NCBI RefSeq assembly: GCF_030253575.1
Contig: NC_080568.1
Coordinates: forward strand, 30,717,001-30,781,000
DNA: 64,000 bases
Reading direction: 5' to 3'
Source of the DNA: Rhododendron vialii
Lineage: Eukaryota > Streptophyta > Magnoliopsida > Ericales > Ericaceae
Shown: positions 10,973 through 21,291 of the stretch, piece after piece
How the letters are laid out: every line of letters begins with the position of its first letter
How positions within the stretch are numbered: the stretch's first letter is position 1
Notes under the pieces: model-generated
Database searches by the model: none
Seen by the model: only the letters and a program-made list of their open reading frames with translations
Told to the model about the DNA's origin: nothing
Program-made: the position numbers and the translations under genes

Positions 10973-13900
10973 CCCACCGTGTGTCTCCGTTCTTCTCGGT
11001 AGCTAGATGGAATTTCTTTTTCTAACGTAAAGGTGACTAGAATGGAGGCATTTGATGCAATTTCTAAATTGCTTTGCCTGATCATGTTAATGTTATTCTA
11101 CTTCAGGAAGAGAACCACCGATTGAAAGAAGAGAACCGCCAGTTGATAGAGAACCGCCGATTGAAGGAAAAGAACCGGCAGTTGATAGAGAACCGCCTCT
11201 TGAAGGAAGAGAACCGCCAGTTGATAGAGAGGTGAGTTGAGTTTATTGGTTTTGATAACTCGCCCTTTTTTTCCATTCTCACACTTGGTTTGTTTTCCTA
11301 TAGGTTGAAGCCAGTGGAAGAAGAGATCGTTGGTGATTTGCAGCGTGATACACACAAGGTAAATGCCGTATTTCTTTCTTCATTTTCTAATCAGCAGTGT
11401 TATACTCAAATGGATGTCGTGTGCTTGTGTTTAGTTACAACTATGGGGTTCTCTATCTTTAGTTCTTATTTTTAGTTTTTTTTTTTTTTGTTGTCGGACC
11501 GCTTTTCCACCGTCTCTCCTAAAATCAATTGGTGGTAGAAAAGATTTCAATTAAGTCTTTTATGACATTCGACATCACATCCGCAAGTCTGTCCTTAGAG
11601 CGGTCGCAGAGAGTGGCATTGTGTAACCAAATCCATAGGATCCCTCCCTCACGATGACGCTCCCGCGCCTCAAACCCATGACTTCTTGGCTCTGATACCA
11701 CTTGTCGGACCGCTTTTCCACCATTTCTCCTAAAATCAATTGGTGGTAGAAATGGGTTCAATTAAGTCTTTTATGACATTCGACATCGCACCTGCAAATC
11801 TATTTTTAGAGCGATCATAGGAAATGGCATTATGTAACCAAATGCATGGGATCCTCCAGACCCAACATTTGTTCTTCATACTTTAATGTTATGTATACCA
11901 ATATAATGTTATATTCGATATGCAGTCTGTCCAACCTCCCGTAGTGGAGATTAACACTATAAAAAGAAACTCACATTTGATAATTTACAATGTCTTGAGT
12001 CAAAGTTATTGTAACTTGTGCAGCACAATAGGATATTATGACGTCTGTCATCTATGCATATCCACTTTGGTGAATCCCTTTTAATTGTTTACAAGTTTGA
12101 GCTGTGGATTCCTTTTGATCCTCTGTTATTTAGACCGAGATTGGTTCTTATGTACCGGCATTATCGCGGGGCCTGCTTCGGCAGTAGGTACTTGAGATCG
12201 ACGTTTAGGTTACTTTGATTCTTTCCTGTATTTGTTTTGAAATCTGTTTGCCCAGTGGGCTTTTGATGAATGAATGACCTTTTCAAAAAAAAAAAAAAAA
12301 CTTTGGTGAATCCATGTCCCTATCTCCTACGATTTAGGGTTTAGAGAGGTCTGAGTCTTAGATACACTTTCACACCTTGTACTCGGCCTTTCACATATTT
12401 GAGACCCGCAAGAAAAAGAATTTGTAATCAGTTATATTCGTCCACATATTCATCCAGAGAGGCTCTTACACACTCCCACATCCAGACACATACCCAGAGG
12501 GAATTGTTGAAAACAAAGTTGAAGGTTGTTTTCTCTATTTATTTCTTGCTAATAAGCTTCATCTATCTGTAAATATTACCGTTCTCTGATAAGCGGACGA
12601 AACATGAAATTATTTTCTTTTTTCCTTTGTAGGATGATGCATCAACTACTATCAATGAGTTGTTTGAAAATGTGACACGATTGGAACAAAAGATTTTAGG
12701 TGATTTGCATCATGATATACAGAATGAAAGAGATAGGTGCAACTCACTTGAAACCAAGGTATGTGCTATATTTCTTTCTTCTTTTTCTAATCAGCAGTGT
12801 TATACTCAAATGGATATTGTTCGCTTGTGTTTAGTTACAACTATGGTGTTTTCTATCTTCGATTCTACTCTTTTTTTGATTTTTCTTCTTCTTAATTTGA
12901 GGTTATGTATTTCAATATTAAGTTGGCAATGCGTGCCTTCTACTCTTTTTAAGGTGTTTTTAGATGGTATTCGGAAAATAAAATTGTAACATAATCCGTA
13001 GGGGCATCTTTCAACCTTTTGTTGGAAGATTTGTTTTGTTTTTCTTATAGTTGTGCTGGTTGTCTTTGGCTCCTTGAGCAAAGATATTTCGTCCTCGATG
13101 TACCCCTTTGAAATATATAAAATCTTTCGTTTGCCGAGAAAAAAAAATTTGAGGTTATGTATTCCAATATTAAGTTGGCAATGCGTGCCTATCTTTGGGA
13201 GATGATTAGGTGGAGTTGTTCAAAGACAAGATGAGGGATTGAGCAAGAACATTGGGCCGATTACAATTACATGTTTTACTATTTTGTACCGGTATTTTTA
13301 TTTTGCCTTTATCTGGGCTTTCTTTTCTTTTATTTCGAAAATGGGGTTGTTAGATATTTGCATGTCTAACCACCGTACCTGAGAATAACCACACAAAAAG
13401 AAACTCACAGCAATTTCTATATAAAAGTTTCCTTTTTTTTCCCCCCAAAACTCCTCTTGAAGTAGAGTAGATTCCTGATTAGTTCACAGTATCTTAAGTA
13501 AGAGTTATTGCAAATTGTGTTGCACGTACAATTGAATTTTATGACGTCTGTCATCTATGCATACCCACTTTGGATCCATGTCCCTTGCTCCTTCGATTCA
13601 AGGTTTAGAAAGGTCTGAGACTTAAATATGCTTGCACACCTGATACTCAAATGCTAGTCCTTTTACATATTTGTGACCTGACGAAAGAAATAAACTGAAC
13701 TCATCATCAGTTATATCTGTTGCATCTCCACACCTAAAAGGAGTTGTTGTCTGTTTTCAAATTCCCAGTTGTATTGGTTTTTAATGGTGTGAGTTGGTGT
13801 TCCATTTTATATCTAATAGAATTTAATTGGTACGCTACCTAGTCATGGTGCCTATTTGTTCTCTCCCTCTATCCTAACTAAAATGTTGCTTGTGGTTTCA

Positions 13901-14219
13901 TCCTAAAATGTTGCTTGTGGTTTCATTAGCTCGAGAAGGCATTACGAAAGATCGAGGAAATGAACAAGGAAATAACCAAGTTGAAGGTTGTTTTTCTCTG
14001 CTTATTTCTTGCTAATGCGATTCATCTTTTAGTACTTAACATTTTCTAATAAATGAACAGCACATATAAAGTTTTCATTTTTTATTTTTTTAGAATGCAT
14101 CAAATTCGATGGACGAGTTGATTGAAAGGGTGACGCTGTTGGAGATAACGAGGATAAACAAGAAATCGATGACTCATATTTTTCCCAACAAGCGCTCAAT
14201 TCGAATCGTCCGTCCCTAG
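10756..14219 (+). CDS. Array copy 2: best-preserved chimeric MORC-tail gene
   Basis: Exon N starts at 10756 (MALRLLGRKLM, then many K/R/H and few acidic residues: mitochondrial-presequence-like). Two phase-0 donors are possible, CTG|GTC at 10932 or TCG|GTA at 10998. MORC-derived exons follow: A 11107-11231 with six NxxL heptads, B 11304-11358, D/B hybrid 12633-12758, a short C 13930-13986, and a terminal D-like exon 14094-14219 ending TAG. A through terminal is 489 nt without a stop, so the protein would be about 221 or 243 aa. The first C exon is reduced to its last bases (about 12513-12526). The introns hold a TRIM (11492-11867) and two LINE tails, all outside exons. No ATPase domain. Inference: a coiled-coil protein able to pair with itself or with MORC, possibly in mitochondria. 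Confidence 0.6.
11492..11867 (-). mobile_element. Very small LTR element (TRIM/SMART type)
   Basis: Two direct repeats of about 160 bp (11492-11651 and 11703-11867) both begin TGTCGGACCGCTTTTCCACC. Between them lie only about 51 bp. On the minus strand these include TGGTATCAGAGC (11689-11700), the initiator-Met tRNA primer-binding site, two bases from the upstream LTR. The termini are TG...CA and the flanks are a perfect 5-bp duplication TTTGT (11487-11491, 11868-11872). No protein is encoded. It lies in the B to D/B intron of copy 2. Confidence 0.88.
12078..12300 (+). mobile_element. 5'-truncated LINE tail with poly(A)
   Basis: A 223-bp insertion ends in a run of A and is flanked by the 14-bp duplication ACTTTGGTGAATCC (12064-12077 and 12300-12313). 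Poly(A) plus a long target duplication is the mark of target-primed reverse transcription. Only a 3' untranslated tail is present. Confidence 0.85.
12939..13145 (+). mobile_element. LINE tail with an unusually long target duplication
   Basis: A 207-bp piece begins near the last codons of LINE ORF2 (FKVFLDGIRK is readable in its longer relative at 21292) and ends in poly(A). The flanks 12894-12938 and 13146-13190 are 45-bp direct repeats with one mismatch. It is almost identical to the 3' end of the minus-strand LINE at 21292-21797, so both come from one recently active family. Confidence 0.85.
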
Positions 14220-14413
14220 ATGAACGGTCGGATACCGCTCGACATCCTGCTTGGTACGGGCTGCTCTGCAACATCCCGGATGGGGCAAAGCCAATAATAT
14301 AGTACTTTTCTCTCTTTTGGTTTGCTATAATTTGATTTTGGACTTCAACAAAATTAGATCGCACGGGTGATATATGGTAATTAAATATTGAGCTGATAGC
14401 TGTTGAAACATGG

Positions 14414-14660
14414 AGTGATAGTTATTGTTGTATAACTCGATATTAACTTGTTGGGCCACGTTATTAAGGATAGAGTTAGCAGGTCAGCTAGCGCGGATCG
14501 TTACATTTGATCTCCACGAACCGGATTCCTATACTTCAATATTCGAAAGTAATTTCATTTCAAATGTCTGAACTAATTCAATAATTGTGGCAAACAATAT
14601 TGATTTTGAAAATTTATTAGAGTCTCGTCTTCTTCTTTTTTACGAATTGAGCAGGGAATC
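14414..14660. repeat. Segmental duplicate of the copy 1 3' flank
   Basis: Matches about 7200-7445, including GTCAGCTAGCGCG and GAATTGAGCAGGGAATCT. The duplicate continues without the MULE found at 7455. Confidence 0.7.
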
Positions 14661-14964
14661 TATATTCCTCTGCACAAAGTACATTTCCCCCATAGCTGCT
14701 GCTGCTGCTGCAATGAATTCGCCATTACAAATTCCTGATTACAGCTCCGAAACCTCCCCTCAAACTATCCTTAATCCAAGCACCATCCACGATAATTTTG
14801 TTAAAAAAAACCCGGGCACGGTCGCTGCTGTGGGACGGTCGACTACGTTATCTGCTCTGAAGCTCTCTGAAAATCCCGTTCTAACGGTTGTCAAGTCTGT
14901 CCAGACAGTCGATATGCGGTACAACCGATTTTCGGTTGTATTCTGGACCTCCTCTAAAGATTGA
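14587..14964 (+). CDS. Hypothetical open frame, uncertain
   Basis: A 125-codon frame starting in duplicated flank sequence runs into a stretch with GCT repeats (poly-Ala) and a Ser/Thr-rich region. I recognise no domain. It may be a gene fragment exposed where the copy 1 flank carries the MULE. Its coding status is doubtful. Confidence 0.15.
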   Translation: MANNIDFENLLESRLLLFYELSRESIFLCTKYISPIAAAAAAMNSPLQIPDYSSETSPQTILNPSTIHDNFVKKNPGTVAAVGRSTTLSALKLSENPVLTVVKSVQTVDMRYNRFSVVFWTSSKD

Positions 14965-15064
14965 GTTTTTGATAGAGTTGTGTGAGTAGACAGATTGACT
15001 GAGTTTTTTTTTAACTTACTGTGTTTGGGACTAATTTGGGATTAATCTCGCGGCGGTCGCTCGA

Positions 15065-15350
15065 TGGTGATAACAGGATCCAGTTGTAGTCTTAAAGCTT
15101 TGGAGCTCACTACCATGCATGGGAAGCTTTAGAAGACGATTCTGACTTTAACTGGGATTTGGCTAGTCGATCTCCTAACTCTTCCGATTATTTTACTATG
15201 TGTCGTGATATGCTTCACCATTTACGTACAATCCTCATATTATCTGAACGAGCCTATTCCACGGATGTTATTCCGCTAACTCTAAGCCTATTTCCAACCG
15301 TAATTTCAGAAGCCGAATCATCATTGTCGACTTGTAGTGTTGATAGATGA
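15065..15350 (+). other. Coding-like stretch of unknown origin, ends in a duplicated block
   Basis: The frame ending at 15350 reads WEALEDDSDFNWDLAS, then SSDYFTMCRDMLHHLRT, and finishes ESSLSTCSVDR. Composition looks protein-like, but no family is recognised. The last 90 bases are shared with the flank of copy 1 (about 9856-9942), which suggests a broken gene duplicated with the unit. Confidence 0.25.
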
Positions 15351-16114
15351 TCAATCTTGAAAAATGTATTTTGGCTTTTCTTTTGACTATGAAATGCAAG
15401 AATATTGGTAGTTTTTTTTTTTACACTTATTTGTTGAGTAAGGAAACAAAAGATGTTGGACTTTGAAATATTTCCTGTTATAATTAACCCGGCTTCCCGA
15501 AAATCTTAATCTTAGCTTCGCCACTGCAACCATCTCTTCCAACAAGGTTTCTAATAAATTTTCTTCTCGCTTATTACTCTCATCTCTCTTGGTGGGGTCG
15601 GTTTTCTAGGTTTGGAAGGAAATGAAATTTCATATATGACAGTGGAAAGGAGGCCAGGCTGGCCATACATGGGTAATATGGAGGTTTTTTTTTTTTTTTT
15701 TCCTTTTCCCGTTTGGTGTATAAGAATTGCTGGATGAACGTTAGGAAAAATTCGTAATCCATTGTGATAAATGTTTCCAATCGGTCGATCATCCATTCGC
15801 TCATTGTTTGATACGGTGGGCGGCGATTTTAGGGTTAGATTTTTTGAGTTTTCTTTTGGGCTGGGCTTCCATTGTTGTTTCTGGGCATTTAAGCCTTTTG
15901 CGTATTTTGTCTTATTATTGTTTTATCTAGACATTCTAAGTGTGTATTTTCAACTTTTAGTTGGAATTATTCCCTTCTCCCCTAATGAAAAATGTCGCTC
16001 ATCAATGATTTCTGTCTTTATTAAGAAAGTTGATTTGAAATGCATTATTTTTTTACATGTTAAATTCCTCAACTAATAATACATATAAACAGTTATTTAC
16101 CGAAAACAAATACA

Positions 16115-16123
16115 TATAAATAG
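16115..16123 (+). promoter_or_regulatory. Putative TATA box of array copy 3
   Basis: TATAAATAG lies 76 bases before the disrupted exon N of copy 3, in the shared promoter context. A second, weaker TATAAACAG lies about 31 bases upstream. Confidence 0.4.
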
Positions 16124-16226
16124 TTAAACCCACCCTAACCCTTGCTGCAGACTTCTGTTTGAGAGACCCAAGTACTAGGCTACCCGAACAATGGCTCTGC
16201 GCTTGCTCGGGAGGAAGCTGATCTTA

Positions 16227-16465
16227 GAGCCCGTTCCAGAAATGGAAAAAAGTCCTTATTTTTTAAGAAGGCAATTTCAAACTCAAAAATTATGGGTTTA
16301 TTGAAATTTAAAAATATGCAATATGGATCTTGTTTGAAAGATTTCAATGAGATCTTTAATACGATGCAAAAAAAATTAAAAAATTATTTTTTATTTATAT
16401 TATTTTTGAGTTTGAAAATGTGAAATAAGCTGCTTATTTTTTAAGAAGGTTTCTGGAACGAGGCC
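16227..16465. mobile_element. MITE of the CCCGTTCCAGAAA family, in exon N of copy 3
   Basis: The left end reads GAGCCCGTTCCAGAAAT and the right end is the inverse, TTTCTGGAACGAGGCC. The uninterrupted exon N in copies 1, 2 and 4 shows the empty site. Close relatives lie at 62430-62668, 34953-35165 and 35763-36003. No coding capacity. Confidence 0.8.
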
Positions 16466-16521
16466 ACCAAAACCAGGGTTTTATTTCAGAAACGGCTTTC
16501 GCACAGAGAACCAAGATCTTT

Positions 16522-19197
16522 TTTTGAACAGCAAAGAAAATTTATTAATCTTTGAAAATAGATTACAAAGATTAAAATGATTCATAGCATGAGGCATCAA
16601 AACAGAGCAAAGAGAACTCCGACAATCATATGCCATGCTGCTAAGAACCAGAAGGGAAATAACCACCCATAGATGACAACAAGTCAACCCGGCCCAAAAC
16701 CCAAAAAAGAGCCAAACACACCCAAGATCCAACTACCTGCCCCTGAGATGACTAATGATCGATCATGAGATTACTTAAGACTTCCTCATCATCACCCAAA
16801 TAATCTTCGCCCAAGATTTTCTCAATAGACCGAGTAGCCTTTGCATCATCAAGATGTAACCCGTTAGTGTCTTTGGAAAAAGCGGATAAAGCCGCAGCAG
16901 CAATTGCAGATCTAAACAATACGCATTTTTTCTTCTTTCTTCCTACTTTCTTCTTAGAATTAGGAATGCCCAACATTTTCTCATTCGACTTATGCTTCGA
17001 ATTTCCTTTCCCCATTTCTTTAGTCTTCTCAGTTGGGTCAAGGTCCACAACTAACTGGATGCCATCAATAGATTTAACATGGGTCGAATTAAGTTCAACC
17101 ATTTCCAAATCAGCTTGATTAAAAAAACCCACTTCTGAGAGGTTCCAGAATCCTTTGTCAAACACCCCAACATCCGAAACTGGATCATGAATCAATAATG
17201 GGGTTATATTCTCAGCTGCAATTTCGCCATCTTCCAAGACCAAATTGCTAGAATCACCCATCACTGAATTCACAACCTTGGGACTAAAGTCATCCCCAAT
17301 GAGTCTAGAGTCAGCTCCACCACTTACTGAAGAGTTTTCACAATGGGTTCCACTCTCCTGGACAACATTAAGCTCCACCTCAGAAGATGACCCTTTGGTT
17401 TCACTAACGTGTGATTCCAACAGAGGGAGCTCACAACCTGAAAAAGACCCGTCACTCGTAGATACATCGCCAACCTCTTTATCAACAGTAGTATTTTGAC
17501 CAGACCTACTCCGGACCTCAACACCAAACGCAAGAGGATCTTCCCTAACCTTGACTTTGTAGAGAATACCATCAATGTCGAGTTGAATAGAATCGTCAAT
17601 AGTGGACATGATCTCAGTAGCAACCATAACCCTCCCATTTGTAAGTGATAGACAATGAAGAGTGGAGTCATCAACCTTCATGAAAGCACCCCATTTTTCA
17701 CCAATCTTTCTAAAAGAATCCAAGTTCCAGACATTTAACGGCATCCCTATGCAGTTTAACCAAACAAACCTTTCAGCCATTGCAGCTTCACCTTTCCAAG
17801 GCTTAATTTCACTAAACCACCTTTGAAAGCAATTACCTTTGATCATGGTATCCCTAACCTCAGTAGTTTTAAAAGTAATCAGACAATATCTTCCCCCCAT
17901 GCTTCTAATCAAAGACTCCTTAATATTTTCCTTTTCCAGTTCCCTCATTAGCTCCTCAACCTCCATAAATTTATGGAGTTTGGCCACCCCACTCCTGAGG
18001 AGCCAATCATTACCCATTGGCTTAAGCTTTAGAGAAACTGACTTGACACCACTTCCCAAACCACCTTGGTTGTTGCCTTTCAGCATTTGGGCATATGAAA
18101 AGTTTCCACCCATCAACTCCCCTCTTTTGCTGGATTCGGCACTCGGAATATTAGAATTCCCAATCAATCCGGGATCTTTTCTGAAGCTTTCCAATCCAGT
18201 GACAACCTTGGAGGACCCTTTGTTCAATCTCACATTCCTTTCCTTATCATTCTGATCAAAGCTCGCAATTTTAACAAATAGCTTTCTGTCCTCCATCCAA
18301 AGACCGTTAGCTTTGGATATAGCAACATCAGCAGAAACTGCACAATTATATCTAACAAAACCAAATTTTCTCCCTGTCGCCTTGCTTCTTTTTTCTGGAA
18401 TGAAAACATCCCTAACAACGCCGAATTTCGTGAAGAATTTTTTCAACCACGCATGGCTTGTGTCTTCCGGTAAGTTATCAACAAAAAGAGTAACCCATTG
18501 AGCATCCCCTTTTCCCCCTCTGTAGAGATTTTCATATCCCACTTTAGCATCCAATTTACGTTTGTTACCCAACACAGGAATCCAACCTCCTGCTTCACTT
18601 CTCAGTTTTTCCATTGCCACCCAAAATTATACCATAGACATAATCACACCAAAATCAAAGCCAGCAGGGAAGAACACCAGATAAACAAATGGAAACAAAC
18701 CCCAAAAACAAAACAAGAACGAACACCCACAGAGCCGTGCAAAACCAGAAGCCTCAAAAAGATGGAACTGACCTTTTGTGCTGTTTCTCTCTGCTGCGTT
18801 GCTTCCTCAAGCCCACAAGTTGCGGAGGCTGCCGGCGACCCAAACCCAGAGATTGTAGACGCCCAACGGAACGGCCAGAGAACAATCGGCGGATCTGGAG
18901 GCCAACAGACCGAGAGGTGGATCAGTCAGTCAACGAAACTGGATGAAGATGGTAACCAGAGAGCGGCAAGACGGTGAATCGGCGACGATTAGGAGTTTTG
19001 GGAGCAATAAAGGCGTGGTGAAAAGAAATTGGTAAGGGGTACGGGGAGGGTAGATGTGGGAAGGAGTAGTTCATGGGAAAAGAGGGGGTGAGGGGAGGCC
19101 AGCCGGCATTGGCCGCCGGCGTTACGGGGAAGGAGGTGGAGTTAGGGTTTCATCGCCTATTTCGCCCAAATCGCAGGTTGTCCGAAAGTTGTTTTTT
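16522..19197 (-). mobile_element. ORF1-only LINE-like retroelement
   Basis: A 2676-bp minus-strand insertion begins near 19197, carries one intact ORF1, and ends in an A-run (T-run on the + strand at 16518-16525) soon after a short 3' UTR. It is flanked by a perfect 18-bp duplication CAGAGAACCAAGATCTTT (16504-16521 and 19198-19215), diagnostic of target-primed insertion. No reverse transcriptase is present between the ORF1 stop and the tail, although plant L1-type LINEs normally carry a long ORF2 there. The tail sequence (AAGATTAATAAATTTT, then TGCTGTT) resembles that of the LINE piece at 20500-20990. Confidence 0.88.
16752..18620 (-). CDS. LINE ORF1-type RNA-binding protein, 622 aa
   Basis: An uninterrupted 622-codon frame. 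Residues about 42-118 form an RRM, with RNP2-like LFVDNL (45-50) and RNP1-like RKFGFVRY (84-91). Residues about 205-365 resemble DUF4283, including WLNCIGMPLNVWN and the RKIGEKWG segment. An acidic, Ser-rich region follows, then a basic cluster KKKVGRKKKK near 565. There is no CCHC zinc knuckle. RRM plus DUF4283 is typical of ORF1 in a subset of plant L1-like LINEs (BNR type), where it binds element RNA. The intact frame suggests recent insertion or selection. A retrocopy of a host RRM gene is the alternative. Confidence 0.8.
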   Translation of the reverse strand: MAMEKLRSEAGGWIPVLGNKRKLDAKVGYENLYRGGKGDAQWVTLFVDNLPEDTSHAWLKKFFTKFGVVRDVFIPEKRSKATGRKFGFVRYNCAVSADVAISKANGLWMEDRKLFVKIASFDQNDKERNVRLNKGSSKVVTGLESFRKDPGLIGNSNIPSAESSKRGELMGGNFSYAQMLKGNNQGGLGSGVKSVSLKLKPMGNDWLLRSGVAKLHKFMEVEELMRELEKENIKESLIRSMGGRYCLITFKTTEVRDTMIKGNCFQRWFSEIKPWKGEAAMAERFVWLNCIGMPLNVWNLDSFRKIGEKWGAFMKVDDSTLHCLSLTNGRVMVATEIMSTIDDSIQLDIDGILYKVKVREDPLAFGVEVRSRSGQNTTVDKEVGDVSTSDGSFSGCELPLLESHVSETKGSSSEVELNVVQESGTHCENSSVSGGADSRLIGDDFSPKVVNSVMGDSSNLVLEDGEIAAENITPLLIHDPVSDVGVFDKGFWNLSEVGFFNQADLEMVELNSTHVKSIDGIQLVVDLDPTEKTKEMGKGNSKHKSNEKMLGIPNSKKKVGRKKKKCVLFRSAIAAAALSAFSKDTNGLHLDDAKATRSIEKILGEDYLGDDEEVLSNLMIDH

Positions 19198-19225
19198 CAG
19201 AGAACCAAGATCTTTATGACGATAT

Positions 19226-19279
<54 letters not shown>

Positions 19280-19280
<1 letters not shown>

Positions 19281-19416
19281 ACATCCAAACTTTCTGTTGG
19301 ATGTTTGTTTTACTTTCTTTTTCTTTCGAGTAAGTTCATGTACTTATCTTGTTCCGCCCTCGTGTACCCTTTTCGAGTTTATATAAGTTTCGTTTACGGA
19401 GGAAAAAAAAAAAAGA
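19280..19416 (+). mobile_element. LINE 3' tail with poly(A)
   Basis: Starts directly after a CT repeat and ends in a run of 12 A after TTTCGTTTACGGAGG. The end resembles other LINE tails here, for example TTTCGTTTGCCGAG at 13125. The target was the CT repeat of copy 3, so the target duplication is ambiguous. Confidence 0.65.
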
Positions 19417-20101
19417 ATGCTTCATAAATAATAATTAAGAGTTTACAATTCTAGGGTCTGAAACCCCAACCAAATCCACATGAAACAAACTAGAAAAACA
19501 CTAGAGATATACGGTAGATAAGAAAATCTTCCACCGAGACTGGGGCGTCATTTGCCAATGCATCGGCACACCGACCTTCATGGTAGACGTGCTTGATAGA
19601 GACCACTTCAAGATCTTGAATCAGGGACCTGCAATCAAATCAAATAAGATATTGCCAAATGGATGGTTAACCATATTTTGATTCGAGATAAGTTGAATAA
19701 CCGCTAGTGCATCAACTTCAATTTCCAGACGACATAAGTTATTTTCCTTCACCAACACTAAACCATCTCTCAAAGCCCAGACCTCACAGACTGGAATTAG
19801 TCACCACATTCCTATGGAACCCGCCAATCCATTGGCCACAATGATCGCGAAGAATTCCTCCTGTAGAGGTAGTCCCGGTTATTGAGTTGAAGGTGCCATC
19901 CGTGTTCGATCAGATTTACACAATTGTAGCTTGGAGGAACCCAACCCACAATAATATCATTCTGCAGTTTGGGCTTCTTGGGCTGCACCAGAAAGAACCA
20001 CTCCGCAGATTTGCTCATGATAGTTTTGACCGTATGTAAAGGGTCCGGAAAACTCAAGTTGGAATTATGCTCAAAAAGACATTGATTACGGGCATTCCAA
20101 A

Positions 20102-20103
<2 letters not shown>
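19417..20103 (-). mobile_element. LINE ORF2 RNase H-domain fragment
   Basis: On the minus strand, separate frames give PPSYNCVNL, GDYLYRR-like pieces and LCRLEIEVDALAVIQLI, matching the RNase H (RVT_3) region at the end of plant LINE polyproteins. Frameshifts and stops break the frame near 19800. It is inserted in the CT repeat of copy 3, next to an oppositely oriented LINE tail. Confidence 0.7.
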
Positions 20104-20176
<73 letters not shown>

Positions 20177-20499
20177 AGCTAGATGGAATTTCTTTTTCTA
20201 ACGTAAGGGTAGCTAGAATGGAGGCACTTGATGCAATTGGTAAATTGCTTTGCCTGATGATGTTATTCCACTGCGTGCAGCGAGAGCAAGATTGGTTGAA
20301 GGAAAAAGAGGTTCCCCGGTTGAAGAAAGAGAACTGCCAGTTGATAGAGAGGTGAGAGTTGAGTTTATTGCTTTTGATACCTCACCCTTGTTTTCCATTC
20401 TCACACTTGGTTTGTTTTCCCATAGGTTGAAATCGGTGGAAGAAATTCTTATATGTGATTTGCAGGTAAGTGCTATATCTTTCTTTCTTCTTTCTTCTT

Positions 20500-20990
20500 T
20501 TTTTTTTTAACAGCGAAAAAATTTTATTAATCTTAAAATTGTTACAAGACTAATAGGAGTAAGAAAACAACGTCATGTTAAGAAGAACAGTCGGTCCAAT
20601 TTGAAATCCAAACTTACGATTGACAAGAAACTAATCCAGAACACCCAAATGGGACAAATTCCAAACATCGTATATGGATCTAAAAACCCAGATCAATACA
20701 AATATAGCACAAAGAGGCCTAAAATGTCTAAATCATACAATAACACTCAACAGTGGGCCAAGCCCAGTCCAAATGGAACCAAACCTGGTCCAAACCGCAA
20801 ACCTAACCCTAACCAACAGAAAGCCACCACACACCCCTGCCCCAAACCGCCGACCACCATATATACCCTGGTGAACAACCACCACCAAAGACCCGAACAA
20901 GGCCGTGAGCAAGACCACCAGACGCCGAAGCTGAAGACCTGCGCCCACCCACCAAATCGGCCGGAGACAAGCAGCACGCCACCAAGTCTT
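20500..20990 (-). mobile_element. 5'-truncated LINE, 3' UTR region
   Basis: A T-run on the + strand at 20500-20513 marks the poly(A) end. The flanking TCTTTCTTC sequences at both ends match the empty sites in other copies (TTTCTTTCTTCTTTTTCTAA). The A-proximal sequence resembles the tail of the ORF1-only element at 16522. Open frames inside it are low-complexity and probably not coding. Confidence 0.75.
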
Positions 20991-21291
20991 TCTTCCTTTT
21001 CTAATCAGCAGCGTTATTAATTTCGTGATTAATTTACAATGTCTTAAGTCAGAGTTATAGAAACTTGTGCAGCACAATAGGATATTATGACTTGTGTCAT
21101 CTATGCATACCCATTTTCGTGGTTCCATGTCCCTATCTTCTAGATTTAGGGTTTAGAGAGGTCTGAGGCTTAGATGCACTTTCACACCTTGTACGCGTTC
21201 TTTCTCCATCTAGATAGGCTTTTTTACACACCCACATACACATACCTAAAGGGAATTGTTGTCTGTCATCAAATTCCCAATTAATTGTATT

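Noticed and set aside
16752-18620. Host splicing-factor-like RRM gene
   Set aside because: The flanking 18-bp duplication and the A-tail show it is carried by a retroinsertion. A host retrocopy remains possible, but DUF4283 plus RRM fits LINE ORF1 better.
19054-19427. Long Ser-Leu open frames over CT repeats
   Set aside because: They are produced by the (CT)n tract in any frame and have no start context or homology.
20601-21020. 139-aa + frame rich in Pro, Thr and Asn
   Set aside because: Antisense to a LINE 3' UTR, low complexity, no domain, and it crosses the element border.
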